Assembly: GCA_019239425.1 (NCBI GenBank) | Contig: JAFAZX010000064.1 | Coordinates: 248,001 to 312,000, forward strand | Direction: 5' to 3' | DNA: 64,000 bases | DNA from: Acidobacteriota bacterium | GTDB taxonomy: Bacteria; Acidobacteriota; Blastocatellia; Pyrinomonadales; Pyrinomonadaceae | Part shown: piece after piece, positions 27,426 to 35,409 of the stretch | Numbering within the stretch: position 1 is the first letter of the stretch | Layout: every line of letters begins with the position of its first letter | The notes under the pieces: generated by a model | The model's database searches: none | What the model was told of the DNA's origin: nothing | The model's input: the letters and a program-made list of their open reading frames with translations, nothing else | Position numbers and translations under genes: made by a program

Positions 27426-27526
27426 CTAAGTTTTCCTTAACCGAGCCCCGTTTTGAGCTTCCCCCGAAGTCGGTCGACGTGGTGTGCCTTTTCGACGGAA
27501 TCGCCCACGCCAGAGGAGGACGCGAG

Positions 27527-29005
27527 ATGAAGGTGCTGTTGGTGAACCCGGAATTCCCCGAAACCTACTGGGACTTCCGTCACGCGCTGAAGTTCGAGGG
27601 CAAGCGCTCGCCCTTCCCGCCGCTCGGGCTGCTGACCGTCTCGGCCATGCTGCCCGAATCCTGGGAGCGGCGCCTCGTGGACATGAACGTCCGGCGACTC
27701 CGCGACGCGGACATCGAGTGGGCCGACGTCGTCTTCGCCGGCGCGATGATCGTGCAGAAGGCTTCGCTCGAAAGCGTCATCGCGCGGTGCAAGGCGAAAG
27801 CCAAGCGCGTCGTCCTGGGCGGCCCCTACGTCTCGACGACCGAGCACGTGCCGGACGTCGACCACGTCTTTGTCGGCGAGGCCGAGGCGACGCTGCCCGA
27901 GTTCCTCGAAGACCTTGAGCGCGGCGAGCCGAAGCGCGTCTACAGGGCGGCCGAGCGCCCGGCCCTCACGTCCACGCCCGCCCCGCACTTCCAGCTCGCA
28001 GACCTCGAACGCTACAGCGCGATGAGCGTGCAGTACTCGCGCGGCTGCCCCTTCAACTGCGAGTTCTGCGACATCATCGAAATCTACGGCCGCGTGCCGC
28101 GCACGAAGACGAACGAGCAGATGCTGGCCGAGCTCGACGCTCTGCGCGCGACGGGCTGGCGCGGGCTGGTCTTCATCGTGGACGACAACTTCATCGGCAA
28201 CAAGCGCAACGTCAAGCGCTTCCTGCCCGACCTCATCGAATGGTCTGAGCGGCGGGGCCGCCCCTTCTCGTTCATCACGGAGGCGAGCGTCAACCTCGCC
28301 GAAGACGACGCGCTGCTCGAGCTGATGCGGCGGGCCAACTTCCGGCGCGTCTTCCTCGGCATCGAGACGCCGGTCGAGGAGAGCCTGAAGGAGGCGAAGA
28401 AGGGGCAGAACACGCGGCGCGACCTGCTGGAGTCGGTGCACAAGATTCAGTCGTACGGGATGGAGGTGATGGCCGGCTTCATCGTCGGCTTCGACAACGA
28501 CCCCGAAGACATCTTCGACCGGCAGATCAACTTCATCCGCGAGAGCGCCATCCCGCTCGCGATGGTCGGGCTGCTCCAGGCCCTGCCGGACACGCAGTTG
28601 TGGCGGCGGCTCGAACGCGAGGGGCGGCTGCTGCGCGAGAGCTCGGGGAACAACACCGAAGGCTCGCTCAACTTCATCCCCCGCATGGACAAGGCGCGTT
28701 TGGTCGAGGGCTACAAGCGGATACTCTCGACCATCTACAGCCCGGCGGAGTATTACCAGCGCGCGCTCGACTGCCTCTCGCACCTGACGGAAGGGCCGGA
28801 GCCGCGCCAGACGCGCATCCTGAGCGACCTGACCGCCTTCGCGCGCGTCACGCTCGCGCTCGGCGTGCTCGACTCCGCGCGCATGGACTTCTGGCGCTAC
28901 ATGAAGCGCACGCTGACCGAGCACCGCCAGAACTTCGCCCACGCCGTCACGCTCGCCGCGATGGGCTACCATTTCCGAAAGTTGACGCGGTCTTACGTCG
29001 AATAG
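27527..29005 (+). CDS. B12-binding radical SAM protein, DUF4070/HpnP-like
   Basis: 492 aa. B12-binding-like N-terminus ([52 protein letters not shown]), radical SAM cluster motif [13 protein letters not shown], then [27 protein letters not shown] and [20 protein letters not shown], and a C-terminal DUF4070-type helical region ([14 protein letters not shown]). The pattern matches the HpnP/DUF4070 family as I know it; HpnP methylates hopanoids at C-2, but no hopanoid gene is adjacent, so substrate is open. ATG 27527 with AGAGGAGGA upstream. Confidence 0.87.
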   Translation: MKVLLVNPEFPETYWDFRHALKFEGKRSPFPPLGLLTVSAMLPESWERRLVDMNVRRLRDADIEWADVVFAGAMIVQKASLESVIARCKAKAKRVVLGGPYVSTTEHVPDVDHVFVGEAEATLPEFLEDLERGEPKRVYRAAERPALTSTPAPHFQLADLERYSAMSVQYSRGCPFNCEFCDIIEIYGRVPRTKTNEQMLAELDALRATGWRGLVFIVDDNFIGNKRNVKRFLPDLIEWSERRGRPFSFITEASVNLAEDDALLELMRRANFRRVFLGIETPVEESLKEAKKGQNTRRDLLESVHKIQSYGMEVMAGFIVGFDNDPEDIFDRQINFIRESAIPLAMVGLLQALPDTQLWRRLEREGRLLRESSGNNTEGSLNFIPRMDKARLVEGYKRILSTIYSPAEYYQRALDCLSHLTEGPEPRQTRILSDLTAFARVTLALGVLDSARMDFWRYMKRTLTEHRQNFAHAVTLAAMGYHFRKLTRSYVE

Positions 29006-29021
29006 AGCGTACGCGGGAAAA

Positions 29022-29102
29022 ATTTTAACCACAGAGACACAGAGGCACAGCTCGAAGAGGATGACTCAACAGGCTGTGCCTCTGTGTCTCTGTGGTTAAA
29101 AT
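29022..29102. repeat. Long inverted repeat, family A copy 3
   Basis: Arms ATTTTAACCACAGAGACACA and TGTGTCTCTGTGGTTAAAAT; this copy reads GGCACAG/CTGTGCC where others read GACACAG/CTGTGTC, a compensated change that keeps the stem paired. It lies between tandem genes. Confidence 0.92.
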
Positions 29103-29225
29103 ACTCCGGCTTATTGCGGATTCGGCAACGTCGCCGTCGAGCCGCATTGTCCGCCGCGCCACGTGTCAAGCGAAAAGTTCGTGGTACGATAGCGCCTAAA
29201 CCGACACGCAAGGGGGACAGAAGGT

Positions 29226-29705
29226 TTGGCCGAAGAGTCGGAGAAGATGAGCGAGGCGGAGATGCGCGAGAACGTGGTTAGGCTCGCCTTCGGCGGCGAC
29301 GAGTCGCGCTTCCGGGAGTTCTGCGAGGTCGTGCGCCAGGCGATTCCGGAGGAGACTTCGGTCGTGCTGCGCGGGAGCGCCGTCACCGGCCGCCGCTGGA
29401 AGGACGGCACGCCCTTCGACGGCGACGGCCCCGGCACTTCAGACTTAGACCTCACGCTCGTCGGCGTCGAGGTGCTCGGCGAGTACATCCTCGACGGCTT
29501 CTACCTGCCCGGCATCCACACCAAGCCGCTGTCCGACAAAGACCCGGACATCGCCCCGAACCTCGTGCCCCTGCGCGAGAAGCTGGTCGACATGGTCAAG
29601 CGGCCGGTCAACATCCAGGCCACGCGCGACTTCGTCATGCAACTGCGCGGCGACTGGATGGGCCAACCCTACCTGACCTTAATCGGCAAGGTCGGCGAGC
29701 CGTGA
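29226..29705 (+). CDS. Nucleotidyltransferase-like protein
   Basis: 159 aa. The central segment VVLRGSAVTGRRWKDG...GTSDLDLTLVGV resembles the GS...DxD core of the nucleotidyltransferase superfamily, with a longer than usual insertion between GS and DLD. Start is TTG 29226 (GGGGGACAGAAGG upstream) or ATG 29247 (GGAGAAG upstream); the choice is uncertain. Its stop overlaps the GTG start of the downstream EEP gene by 4 bp (GTGA), so the two are translationally coupled and may act on the same nucleotide or lipid intermediate. The substrate is unknown. Confidence 0.7.
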   Translation: MAEESEKMSEAEMRENVVRLAFGGDESRFREFCEVVRQAIPEETSVVLRGSAVTGRRWKDGTPFDGDGPGTSDLDLTLVGVEVLGEYILDGFYLPGIHTKPLSDKDPDIAPNLVPLREKLVDMVKRPVNIQATRDFVMQLRGDWMGQPYLTLIGKVGEP

Positions 29706-30448
29706 CCTTCAAACTGCTCAGCTACAACGTCCGCTACGGCGGGACGGGGCGCGAGTCGCAGCTCGCGGCCGTCATCAAAGACGCAGACCCCGACCTCGTC
29801 GTCCTCCAGGAGGCGTCAGACCCGCGGGCCGTCGAACGCCTGTCCGAAGAGACGGGGCTGAGCCACCGCGCGGCGCACGGGGGCTACTCCATCGCCTACC
29901 TGAGCCGCGTGCCCGTCAAGCGGCACGAGTGGCACAGGCCGCGCGGCTCGCGCCGGCACTTCATGGAGATCGAGCTTGAGGGTTCAGACTTCGTCGTCTT
30001 CGGCATACACCTGAGCGCCGTCCACTCCTTCTGGACGGAGCGGCGGCGCATGCGCGAGCTGCGCTCTCTGCTCGCGTGGGTGGCGGCGCGCGGGAAGAGT
30101 TTTCACGTCATGGTCGGCGACTTCAACACGCTCGCGCCGGGCGAGCTGCTCGACGCGCAGAAGCTCCCGCCGCGCCTGCGCGCGCTCGTCTGGCTGAGCG
30201 GCGGGCGCGTGAACTACCGCACGATTCAAATCCTCCTCGCCGCGGGCTACACAGACTCCTTCCGCCGCCTGCACCCCGTTGACCGCGGCTACACCTTCCC
30301 CACCTGGGACCCGCACGTCCGCCTCGACTTCGTCTTCATCCCGAAAGAGCTGGAGGCGCGCGTGACCCACTGCCGCGTGCTGACCGAGAGTCCTCTGGTC
30401 AGAGAGGCGTCCGACCACTTCCCCCTTTTGGCCGGCATCGAGACTTGA
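29702..30448 (+). CDS. Endonuclease/exonuclease/phosphatase (EEP) family protein
   Basis: 248 aa. Motifs of the DNase I-like fold: LLSYNVRYGG (Asn), VVLQEAS (metal-binding Glu), FGIHLSA (His), MVGDFNTLAP (Asp/Asn), LDFVFIP and the catalytic SDHFPLLA at the C-terminus. All catalytic positions are present. No signal peptide. It may be a phosphodiesterase or phosphatase acting on nucleic acid, sugar-phosphate or lipid. GTG start inside the 4-bp overlap with the preceding nucleotidyltransferase-like gene. Confidence 0.85.
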   Translation: MTFKLLSYNVRYGGTGRESQLAAVIKDADPDLVVLQEASDPRAVERLSEETGLSHRAAHGGYSIAYLSRVPVKRHEWHRPRGSRRHFMEIELEGSDFVVFGIHLSAVHSFWTERRRMRELRSLLAWVAARGKSFHVMVGDFNTLAPGELLDAQKLPPRLRALVWLSGGRVNYRTIQILLAAGYTDSFRRLHPVDRGYTFPTWDPHVRLDFVFIPKELEARVTHCRVLTESPLVREASDHFPLLAGIET

Positions 30449-30481
30449 TTGAGCCGGTCTCAGGGATTAAAAGGTAACGCA

Positions 30482-31306
30482 ATGATTTTCGGGCGCGGCA
30501 CGAGAACGACCGGGTTGGCACTCTGCGCGGCCCTCTCGTTCTGCGCCGCCACCGCGCAGGCAGGGCAGAAGTCGCGCGCGAAGAAGAAGACTCCGGCCGC
30601 GCAGGAGAAGAAAGCGGAGGCCGAGCCCGTCAGCGAGGTCACGCGGCTGCGCGCGCAGCTCGTGCAGGCGACGAAGGACTACAAAACGAGCCTCGAACAA
30701 CTTCTCACGCACTATGAGAAGAACGTAAAGCGCGCGGAGGAGAAGCTCGTCAAGACGCGGGAGCTTTACACGGAAGGGCTCGTCGCCAGGCGCGCGCTCG
30801 ACGAGGACGAGCAGGCGTTGAAGCTCGCGCGTGCGGACGTCTCGAAGGTCGAGGGGCAGTTGAAGAGCGCCGACGTGCAGATCGCCGAGACCTTAGTCGA
30901 GGCGGAGGCGGAGGAGGTCGCGGCGAAGACGCTCGCGCAGTCGAAGAAGGCGGCGCGCGCTTCGGGAGGCCTGCTGACGACGACCGCGTACATCCGCTAC
31001 GGCGGCACGCGCGCGTGGTCACTCAACGAGGCCGGAGCCGTGATGCAGTTCTTCACGCGCAGCTTCGGCCGGCAGCTACCCGTAAGCTCCTTCGGACAGT
31101 CGCCCGTGCACGACCGCTGGGGCTACGACCATCACAACGCGATGGACGTCGGTCTAAGCCCCGACAGCGCCGACGGGCGCGCGCTGATGGAGTACCTGCG
31201 CTCTTCGGGCGTCCCCTTCACGGCCTTCCGCTTCGCCATCCCCGGCACCGCCACCGGCCCGCACATACACATCGGCCGCCCTTCACACAAGGTGGCTCCG
31301 AGATAG
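30482..31306 (+). CDS. Exported coiled-coil protein with M15-like peptidase domain
   Basis: 274 aa. Signal peptide (TGLALCAALSFCAATAQAGQ), a Lys-rich spacer, and a long coiled coil at about 45-145 (RLRAQLVQATKDYKTSLEQL...KVEGQLKSADV). The C-terminal domain contains GYDHHNAMDVGL and GPHIHIG; these resemble the zinc-binding H...D...HxH pattern of M15/VanY-type D,D- or L,D-carboxypeptidases. A role in peptidoglycan trimming is inferred. ATG 30482 with AAAAGG upstream, 33 bp after the EEP gene. Ends at family A repeat copy 4. Confidence 0.72.
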   Translation: MIFGRGTRTTGLALCAALSFCAATAQAGQKSRAKKKTPAAQEKKAEAEPVSEVTRLRAQLVQATKDYKTSLEQLLTHYEKNVKRAEEKLVKTRELYTEGLVARRALDEDEQALKLARADVSKVEGQLKSADVQIAETLVEAEAEEVAAKTLAQSKKAARASGGLLTTTAYIRYGGTRAWSLNEAGAVMQFFTRSFGRQLPVSSFGQSPVHDRWGYDHHNAMDVGLSPDSADGRALMEYLRSSGVPFTAFRFAIPGTATGPHIHIGRPSHKVAPR

Positions 31307-31324
31307 CGTGCTCTGCTGAATAAA

Positions 31325-31401
31325 ATTCACCACAGAGACACAGAGACACAGCTTGCTGTCTTATGACATCAAAGCTGTGTCTCTGTGTCTCTGTGGTGAA
31401 T
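31325..31401. repeat. Long inverted repeat, family A copy 4
   Basis: Arms ATTCACCACAGAGACACAGA and TCTGTGTCTCTGTGGTGAAT, centre about 24 nt. Positioned between convergent genes (M15-like and histidine kinase). Confidence 0.92.
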
Positions 31402-31418
31402 GAATCCTGCTCAATAGC

Positions 31419-32816
31419 TCAAGCAAGAGGAAGTCGGAGCTCGACCGTGAACCCGCCGCCGGGCAAATTCTCGGCCTTGACGGTGCCGCCGTGGAGGCGC
31501 ACCGCGCGCTCGGTGATGGCGAGGCCGAGGCCGGTGCCGCCCGTCTCGCGCGTGCGCGAGTCGTCCATGCGGAAGAAGGGCCGGAAGATGTCGCGCAGAG
31601 ACTCCTCGGGCACGCCCGCGCCCTCATCCTTCACGGTGATGACGGCCTCGCCCCTGCCGTTCTCGCGCCCGCAGCGCAGAGAAATCTCGACGGCCGTCCC
31701 CTCCGGCGTGTAGCGCACGGCGTTGCGCACGACGTTCTCGACGGCGCTCCTCAGCAACTGCGGCGTGCCCTTCGTCTCGCACGCGCCGCACTCCTCCACG
31801 ACCACGCGACTGTTCCGCGCCTGCGCCTCGAAGTCCGCGTCCGCCCCCACTTCACGAACCAACGCGGCGAGGTCGAACGTCTCCGCGCGCCTGCCTTTGC
31901 CGTCGCTCTCCCAGTGGCTGAGCGCGAGCAGCTGGCCGATCATCTCGTTGAGGCGCTTGGCCTCGCGCTCGATGCGGTCGAGGTCGCCGGCCGCCGCCTG
32001 ACCCGCGCGTTTGCGCGCGAGGTCGAGCGCGACCGACAGGCGCGCCAGGGGCGAGCGCAGCTCGTGCGAGATGTCGCGCAGCAGGCGCGTCTGCGCGCCG
32101 AGCAGAGTCTCTATGCGCGCGGCCATCTCGTCGAAGTCGTGACCCATCGCCGCCAGCTCGTCACGCCGCCCGCCGAGGCTCGGGCCGACGCGCGCCGAGA
32201 GGTCGCCCTCGGCCACCTGTCGCGTCGCCTCGCGCAGCTTCACGACTGGCGCGACGATGTAGCGCGCCAGCAGCCAGCAGAGCGCGCCCGCCGCCGCCGC
32301 CACCGCGAGCACGCGTATGAGCAGCAGCCACGCAGTCTCGGAAAGAATCAGGAAGGCGATGTGGTGCTCGACCGGCGGCGGCCCCATCGTCATGTGCGTG
32401 ACGAACGCGTAGTGACCGCCGCCGCGCGCCGCGATGGGGCGCACTTCGAGCATCCCGAAGCGCGTCTCGCGGAAGTAGGGCCGGCCCGTCTGCGCGACCT
32501 GCATCGCCGCCTCGCGCACGTCGGGCCGCACGTCCGCGTCGCCGGACAGCTCCGCGCCGCTCGCGTCGAACAACTGGCTGCGCGTGTTCGACTCCTCCCT
32601 GATGTGGCGCAGGTACTCGCGCAGCCCTTCGGCGCCGCCCTGCTCGTACGCGGCCGCGGCACCGCGCCCGTAGCCCGAGAGCACCGCTTCGATGAAGTGC
32701 GGCGGGCGGAAGAAGTCGGGCGTGCGCGTGAAGTGGGTCGTGACGGCGAACGTGGTGACGACGACCACCATCGCCAGCCAGAACCATAGGAAGACTTTTA
32801 AGAAGAGACTGCGCAT
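31419..32816 (-). CDS. CpxA-like sensor histidine kinase
   Basis: 465 aa. TM1 at ~7-26, periplasmic sensor ~27-155 (ending GPPPVEHHIAF), TM2 ~156-185, HAMP domain (RYIVAPVVKLREATRQVAEG), HisKA with phospho-acceptor in RDISHELRSPLARL, and HATPase with VENVVRNAVRYTP, VKDEGAGV and GTGLGLAI. The SPLARL version and the position next to a regulator and a divergent Spy/CpxP-like gene match the CpxA group, which senses envelope misfolding. Start 39 bp after the regulator stop. Confidence 0.92.
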   Translation of the reverse strand: MRSLFLKVFLWFWLAMVVVVTTFAVTTHFTRTPDFFRPPHFIEAVLSGYGRGAAAAYEQGGAEGLREYLRHIREESNTRSQLFDASGAELSGDADVRPDVREAAMQVAQTGRPYFRETRFGMLEVRPIAARGGGHYAFVTHMTMGPPPVEHHIAFLILSETAWLLLIRVLAVAAAAGALCWLLARYIVAPVVKLREATRQVAEGDLSARVGPSLGGRRDELAAMGHDFDEMAARIETLLGAQTRLLRDISHELRSPLARLSVALDLARKRAGQAAAGDLDRIEREAKRLNEMIGQLLALSHWESDGKGRRAETFDLAALVREVGADADFEAQARNSRVVVEECGACETKGTPQLLRSAVENVVRNAVRYTPEGTAVEISLRCGRENGRGEAVITVKDEGAGVPEESLRDIFRPFFRMDDSRTRETGGTGLGLAITERAVRLHGGTVKAENLPGGGFTVELRLPLA

Positions 32817-32855
32817 TAAGACTTCACATTTGAAATCCGGAATTCCAAATGGTGG

Positions 32856-33578
32856 TTAAATCTCCGCCGGGCGGGCGTAGACGTAGCCGACGCCGCGGAC
32901 GGTCTTGATTCTTTCCGCGTCGCCGACGCGGTGGCCGAGCTTCTTGCGGAGGTGGCTGATGTGCATGTCGATGCTGCGGTCGAAGACCGACAGCTCACGA
33001 CCCAGAACCGTCCGCACGAGGTCTTCGCGCTTGACGACCAGTCCGGCCGCGCTCAAGAGTTGGACGAGAATCTCGTATTCGACGTTCGTCAGCTCGACCG
33101 TCTCGCCGCCGCGCCACGTCTGGCGCATCCCCGTGTCCACCTCCACGTCGCCGACGCGCATGCGCGCGGGCACGCCCGGCTCCGGCGTCTGCGCCTGGCC
33201 CTCGGCGCGCGCGGGGCGCGCGCGGCGCAGGATGGCCTGGATGCGCGCGACCAGCTCGCGCGGGTTGAAAGGTTTGGGGAGGTAGTCGTCGGCGCCGATC
33301 TCAAGGCCGACGATGCGGTCGACGTCGTCGCCGCGCGCCGTGAGCATCATGACGTGCACGTCCGAGCCTTCGGCCCGGAGCCGCCGCAGCACCTCGAAGC
33401 CGTTCATGCCCGGCATCATCACGTCGAGCACGACGAGCGCGTGCTCGCCCGAGAGCGCGCGCTCCAGCCCCACGTCGCTGCGGCTCGCCACCTCGACGCG
33501 GAAGCCCTCCTCGCCCAGAAGCTCCTCGACCAGCTCGCACAGCTCGCGGTCGTCGTCGATAATCAGCACGTGTTCCAT
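32856..33578 (-). CDS. CpxR-like OmpR-family response regulator
   Basis: 240 aa. Receiver domain: IIDDDRELCELV, phospho-acceptor in LVVLDVMMPGMNG, LTARGDD, YLPKPFNPREL. Winged-helix domain: VELTNVEYEILVQLLSAAGLVV, then the long LGRELSVFDRSIDMHISHLRKKLG typical of CpxR, and TVRGVGYVYA. Strong GGAGGGAG ribosome-binding site before ATG 33578. Predicted to bind GTAAA-N5-GTAAA sites, which occur in the divergent promoter and again upstream of 34597. Confidence 0.93.
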   Translation of the reverse strand: MEHVLIIDDDRELCELVEELLGEEGFRVEVASRSDVGLERALSGEHALVVLDVMMPGMNGFEVLRRLRAEGSDVHVMMLTARGDDVDRIVGLEIGADDYLPKPFNPRELVARIQAILRRARPARAEGQAQTPEPGVPARMRVGDVEVDTGMRQTWRGGETVELTNVEYEILVQLLSAAGLVVKREDLVRTVLGRELSVFDRSIDMHISHLRKKLGHRVGDAERIKTVRGVGYVYARPAEI

Positions 33579-33647
33579 CCGCTCGAAACTCCCTCCACAT
33601 TCTAAACGAAGCCGCCGCCCCGCGTAGTAAAGAAGTGTCCGGCCGCG

Positions 33648-33684
33648 TTGACAAAACTTTACGCTGACTTGACCGACTCTTTAC
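33648..33684 (+). promoter_or_regulatory. Predicted CpxR-type operator A
   Basis: TTGAC (33648) AAAAC TTTAC (33658), then TTTAC again at 33680. Read on the other strand this is GTAAA-N17-GTAAA-N5-GTCAA, close to the enterobacterial CpxR consensus GTAAA-N5-GTAAA. It lies between the divergent regulator and Spy/CpxP-like genes. Spacing of elements (10, then 22 bp) is identical to operator B. Confidence 0.7.
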
Positions 33685-33805
33685 GCACGACGGGGCCGTT
33701 TTAGAGTAAATGTATGTGCAGACGCCGAGTGAGAGCGAACGGCTTTTCGCGGATGACTGACTCGGGCGCACTTGCGTGAGACAACTCTGGCGAAAGGATT
33801 TGAGG

Positions 33806-34339
33806 ATGAGATTGACGAAGAAGAGAATCATCGGCGGCGCCATCGCGTTCGCCGCGGCGTTCATGCTGTCGGTGGCCGCGTTCGCACAAGGCGGCCCCGG
33901 CGGCCCCGGTGGGCATCGCGGCCCGCACGGCCCCGGAGGCCCACACGGCCCCGGCGGGCCGGGCGGAATGGTCGAACACCTCTCGCAGGCTTTGAGCCTG
34001 ACCGACGCGCAGAAGGCGCAGATCAAGCAGCTCGAAGACAGCTTCCGCGAGAGCACGAAAGCCCTCCACGAGCAGATGGAGAAGGCCGGCCCCGGCGACC
34101 CGTTCGACGCCGTCGCCTCAGGCACATTCGACGAGGCGGCCGTCCGCGCGGCGGCCCAGCAGCGCGCCGCCGTCCAGGTCGAGCTTGAGGTGGCGCACGC
34201 GAAGTTCTTCTCGCAGGTCTACGCGCTGCTGACGGCCGAGCAGAAGGCGAAGCTCGCCGACCTGCACAAGCAGATGCAGGAGCACCACAGGCCCGGCCCG
34301 CCCCCGCCGCCCCCGGGCGACGACGACGGCGGCAGGTAG
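33806..34339 (+). CDS. Spy/CpxP-like periplasmic protein
   Basis: 177 aa. Signal peptide (GGAIAFAAAFMLSVAAFAQG), then a Gly/Pro/His-rich stretch (about residues 29-53, repeated GGPHGPGG), then a helical domain with two LTxxQ-type motifs, LSLTDAQKAQIKQL and LLTAEQKAKLADL, the signature of CpxP/Spy/CnrX-like proteins. The C-terminus is His/Pro-rich (EHHRPGPPPPPPGDD). The His-rich segments could bind metal. CpxP proteins are chaperone-like and dampen CpxA. Divergent from the CpxRA-like pair, so it is the expected regulon member. ATG 33806 after GAGG. Confidence 0.87.
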   Translation: MRLTKKRIIGGAIAFAAAFMLSVAAFAQGGPGGPGGHRGPHGPGGPHGPGGPGGMVEHLSQALSLTDAQKAQIKQLEDSFRESTKALHEQMEKAGPGDPFDAVASGTFDEAAVRAAAQQRAAVQVELEVAHAKFFSQVYALLTAEQKAKLADLHKQMQEHHRPGPPPPPPGDDDGGR

Positions 34340-34363
34340 TTCAAAACTTCAACAAGTTCATCT

Positions 34364-34404
34364 CCGGGGTGCCGCATTCATACTGGGCCTTTGTGGCACC
34401 CCGG
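34364..34404 (+). terminator. First hairpin after Spy/CpxP-like gene
   Basis: CCGGGGTGCC (34364-34373) pairs perfectly with GGCACCCCGG (34395-34404). It precedes a second, canonical terminator by 5 bp. Confidence 0.6.
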
Positions 34405-34408
34405 CCGA

Positions 34409-34444
34409 GGGAGGCCGTACGCGGGTCGGCCTCCCCTTTTTTTT
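34409..34444 (+). terminator. Intrinsic terminator of Spy/CpxP-like gene
   Basis: GGGAGGCCG (34409-34417), 9-nt loop, CGGCCTCCC (34427-34435), then C and eight T. One of the clearest terminators in the window; it insulates the next unit. Confidence 0.9.
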
Positions 34445-34459
34445 ACCCCGTCGTCACGC

Positions 34460-34496
34460 TTTACAAAACTTTACGAGAGGGTGACGAACTCTTTAC
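34460..34496 (+). promoter_or_regulatory. Predicted CpxR-type operator B
   Basis: TTTAC (34460) AAAAC TTTAC (34470) exactly matches the CpxR consensus on the other strand (GTAAA-N5-GTAAA), with a third TTTAC at 34492. Compared with operator A, the shared text is ACAAAACTTTACG, then TGAC, then ACTCTTTAC, in the same register. It lies 100 bp upstream of the LolA-like gene that precedes the sigma-factor gene. Confidence 0.72.
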
Positions 34497-34596
34497 TAAA
34501 CGGCCCGCCCCTCCGGCATCGAAAAGGACATACAAGTGTAAGTTTCGCCGCGGCCTGACGCGGCAGTTAAATGACAGTTCATACCCGGAGGCTTTC

Positions 34597-35391
34597 ATGA
34601 GGCGTCTGTTCTTATCCGCAGTTCTCGCGTTCACAGTCTTGACGGGATTCTCCACGGCGCGCGCGCAGGCGCCGCAGACCTTGAAGGACAAGGACGGGGC
34701 CGGCGGCGCGGTCGACGTGAACCGCATCGTCCGCGCCTTCACGGCGAAGGAGACCGAGTTCCGTCGCGCGCTCAACCAGTACACCTTCACGCGCGAGGCC
34801 GCCGTCCAGACCATCGGCTGGGGCGGACAGGTCACGGGCGAGTACAACCGCACTTCAAACTTCGTCTTCAACGACGCGGGCGAGCGCTTCGAGCGCATCA
34901 CGTATTTCCCCGTCCCGACCCTGACCGAGATCAGCTTCACGCAGGAAGACCTCGAAGACCTCGGCGGCGTCCAGCCCTTCGCGCTCGAAGCTTCGAAGAT
35001 CGACCAGTACAACTTCACTTACGCCGGCCGCGAGAAGGTTGACCAGCTCGACACGTACGTCTTCGACGTCGCGCCGAAGGTGATGCCGAAGAAGGTGAGC
35101 GAGCGCTTCTTCCAGGGCCGCGTCTGGGTCGACACGGGCGACCTCCAGATCGTCAAGGTCAAGGGCAAGGGCGTGCCCGAGGGCAAGCAGCGCTTCCCAA
35201 CGTTCGAGACCTACCGCGAGCAGATCGACGGCAAGTACTGGTTCCCGACCTACACTTACGCCGACGACGACCTCGTCTTTCCCGGCGGCCAGACCGTGCA
35301 CATACGCATGAAGGTCAGGTACACGGACTTCAAGCCCTTCCGCGGCCGCGTCCGCGTCATCGAAGAGGGCGAGCCGGGCGTCACCCCCTGA
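34597..35391 (+). CDS. Exported LolA/outer-membrane-lipoprotein-sorting-like protein
   Basis: 264 aa. Signal peptide (LSAVLAFTVLTGFSTARAQA), then a single beta-rich domain with RRALNQYTFTREAAVQT, KIDQYNFTYAGREKVDQLDTY and FFQGRVWVDTGDLQIVKVKG...GKYWFPTYTY. This pattern (half-barrel with a WVDxxDLxIxK strand) is typical of LolA/RseB-like folds. It may sense or carry lipoproteins. ATG 34597 with CCGGAGG upstream. It sits 18 bp before the ECF sigma gene, suggesting an operon under operator B. Confidence 0.75.
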   Translation: MRRLFLSAVLAFTVLTGFSTARAQAPQTLKDKDGAGGAVDVNRIVRAFTAKETEFRRALNQYTFTREAAVQTIGWGGQVTGEYNRTSNFVFNDAGERFERITYFPVPTLTEISFTQEDLEDLGGVQPFALEASKIDQYNFTYAGREKVDQLDTYVFDVAPKVMPKKVSERFFQGRVWVDTGDLQIVKVKGKGVPEGKQRFPTFETYREQIDGKYWFPTYTYADDDLVFPGGQTVHIRMKVRYTDFKPFRGRVRVIEEGEPGVTP

Positions 35392-35409
35392 CGCGCATTC
35401 ATAAACCAG

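Noticed and set aside
27143-27526. N-terminal extension of the second radical SAM protein
   Set aside because: The open frame overlaps the preceding gene; ATG 27527 has a strong ribosome-binding site and starts the typical [11 protein letters not shown] sequence.
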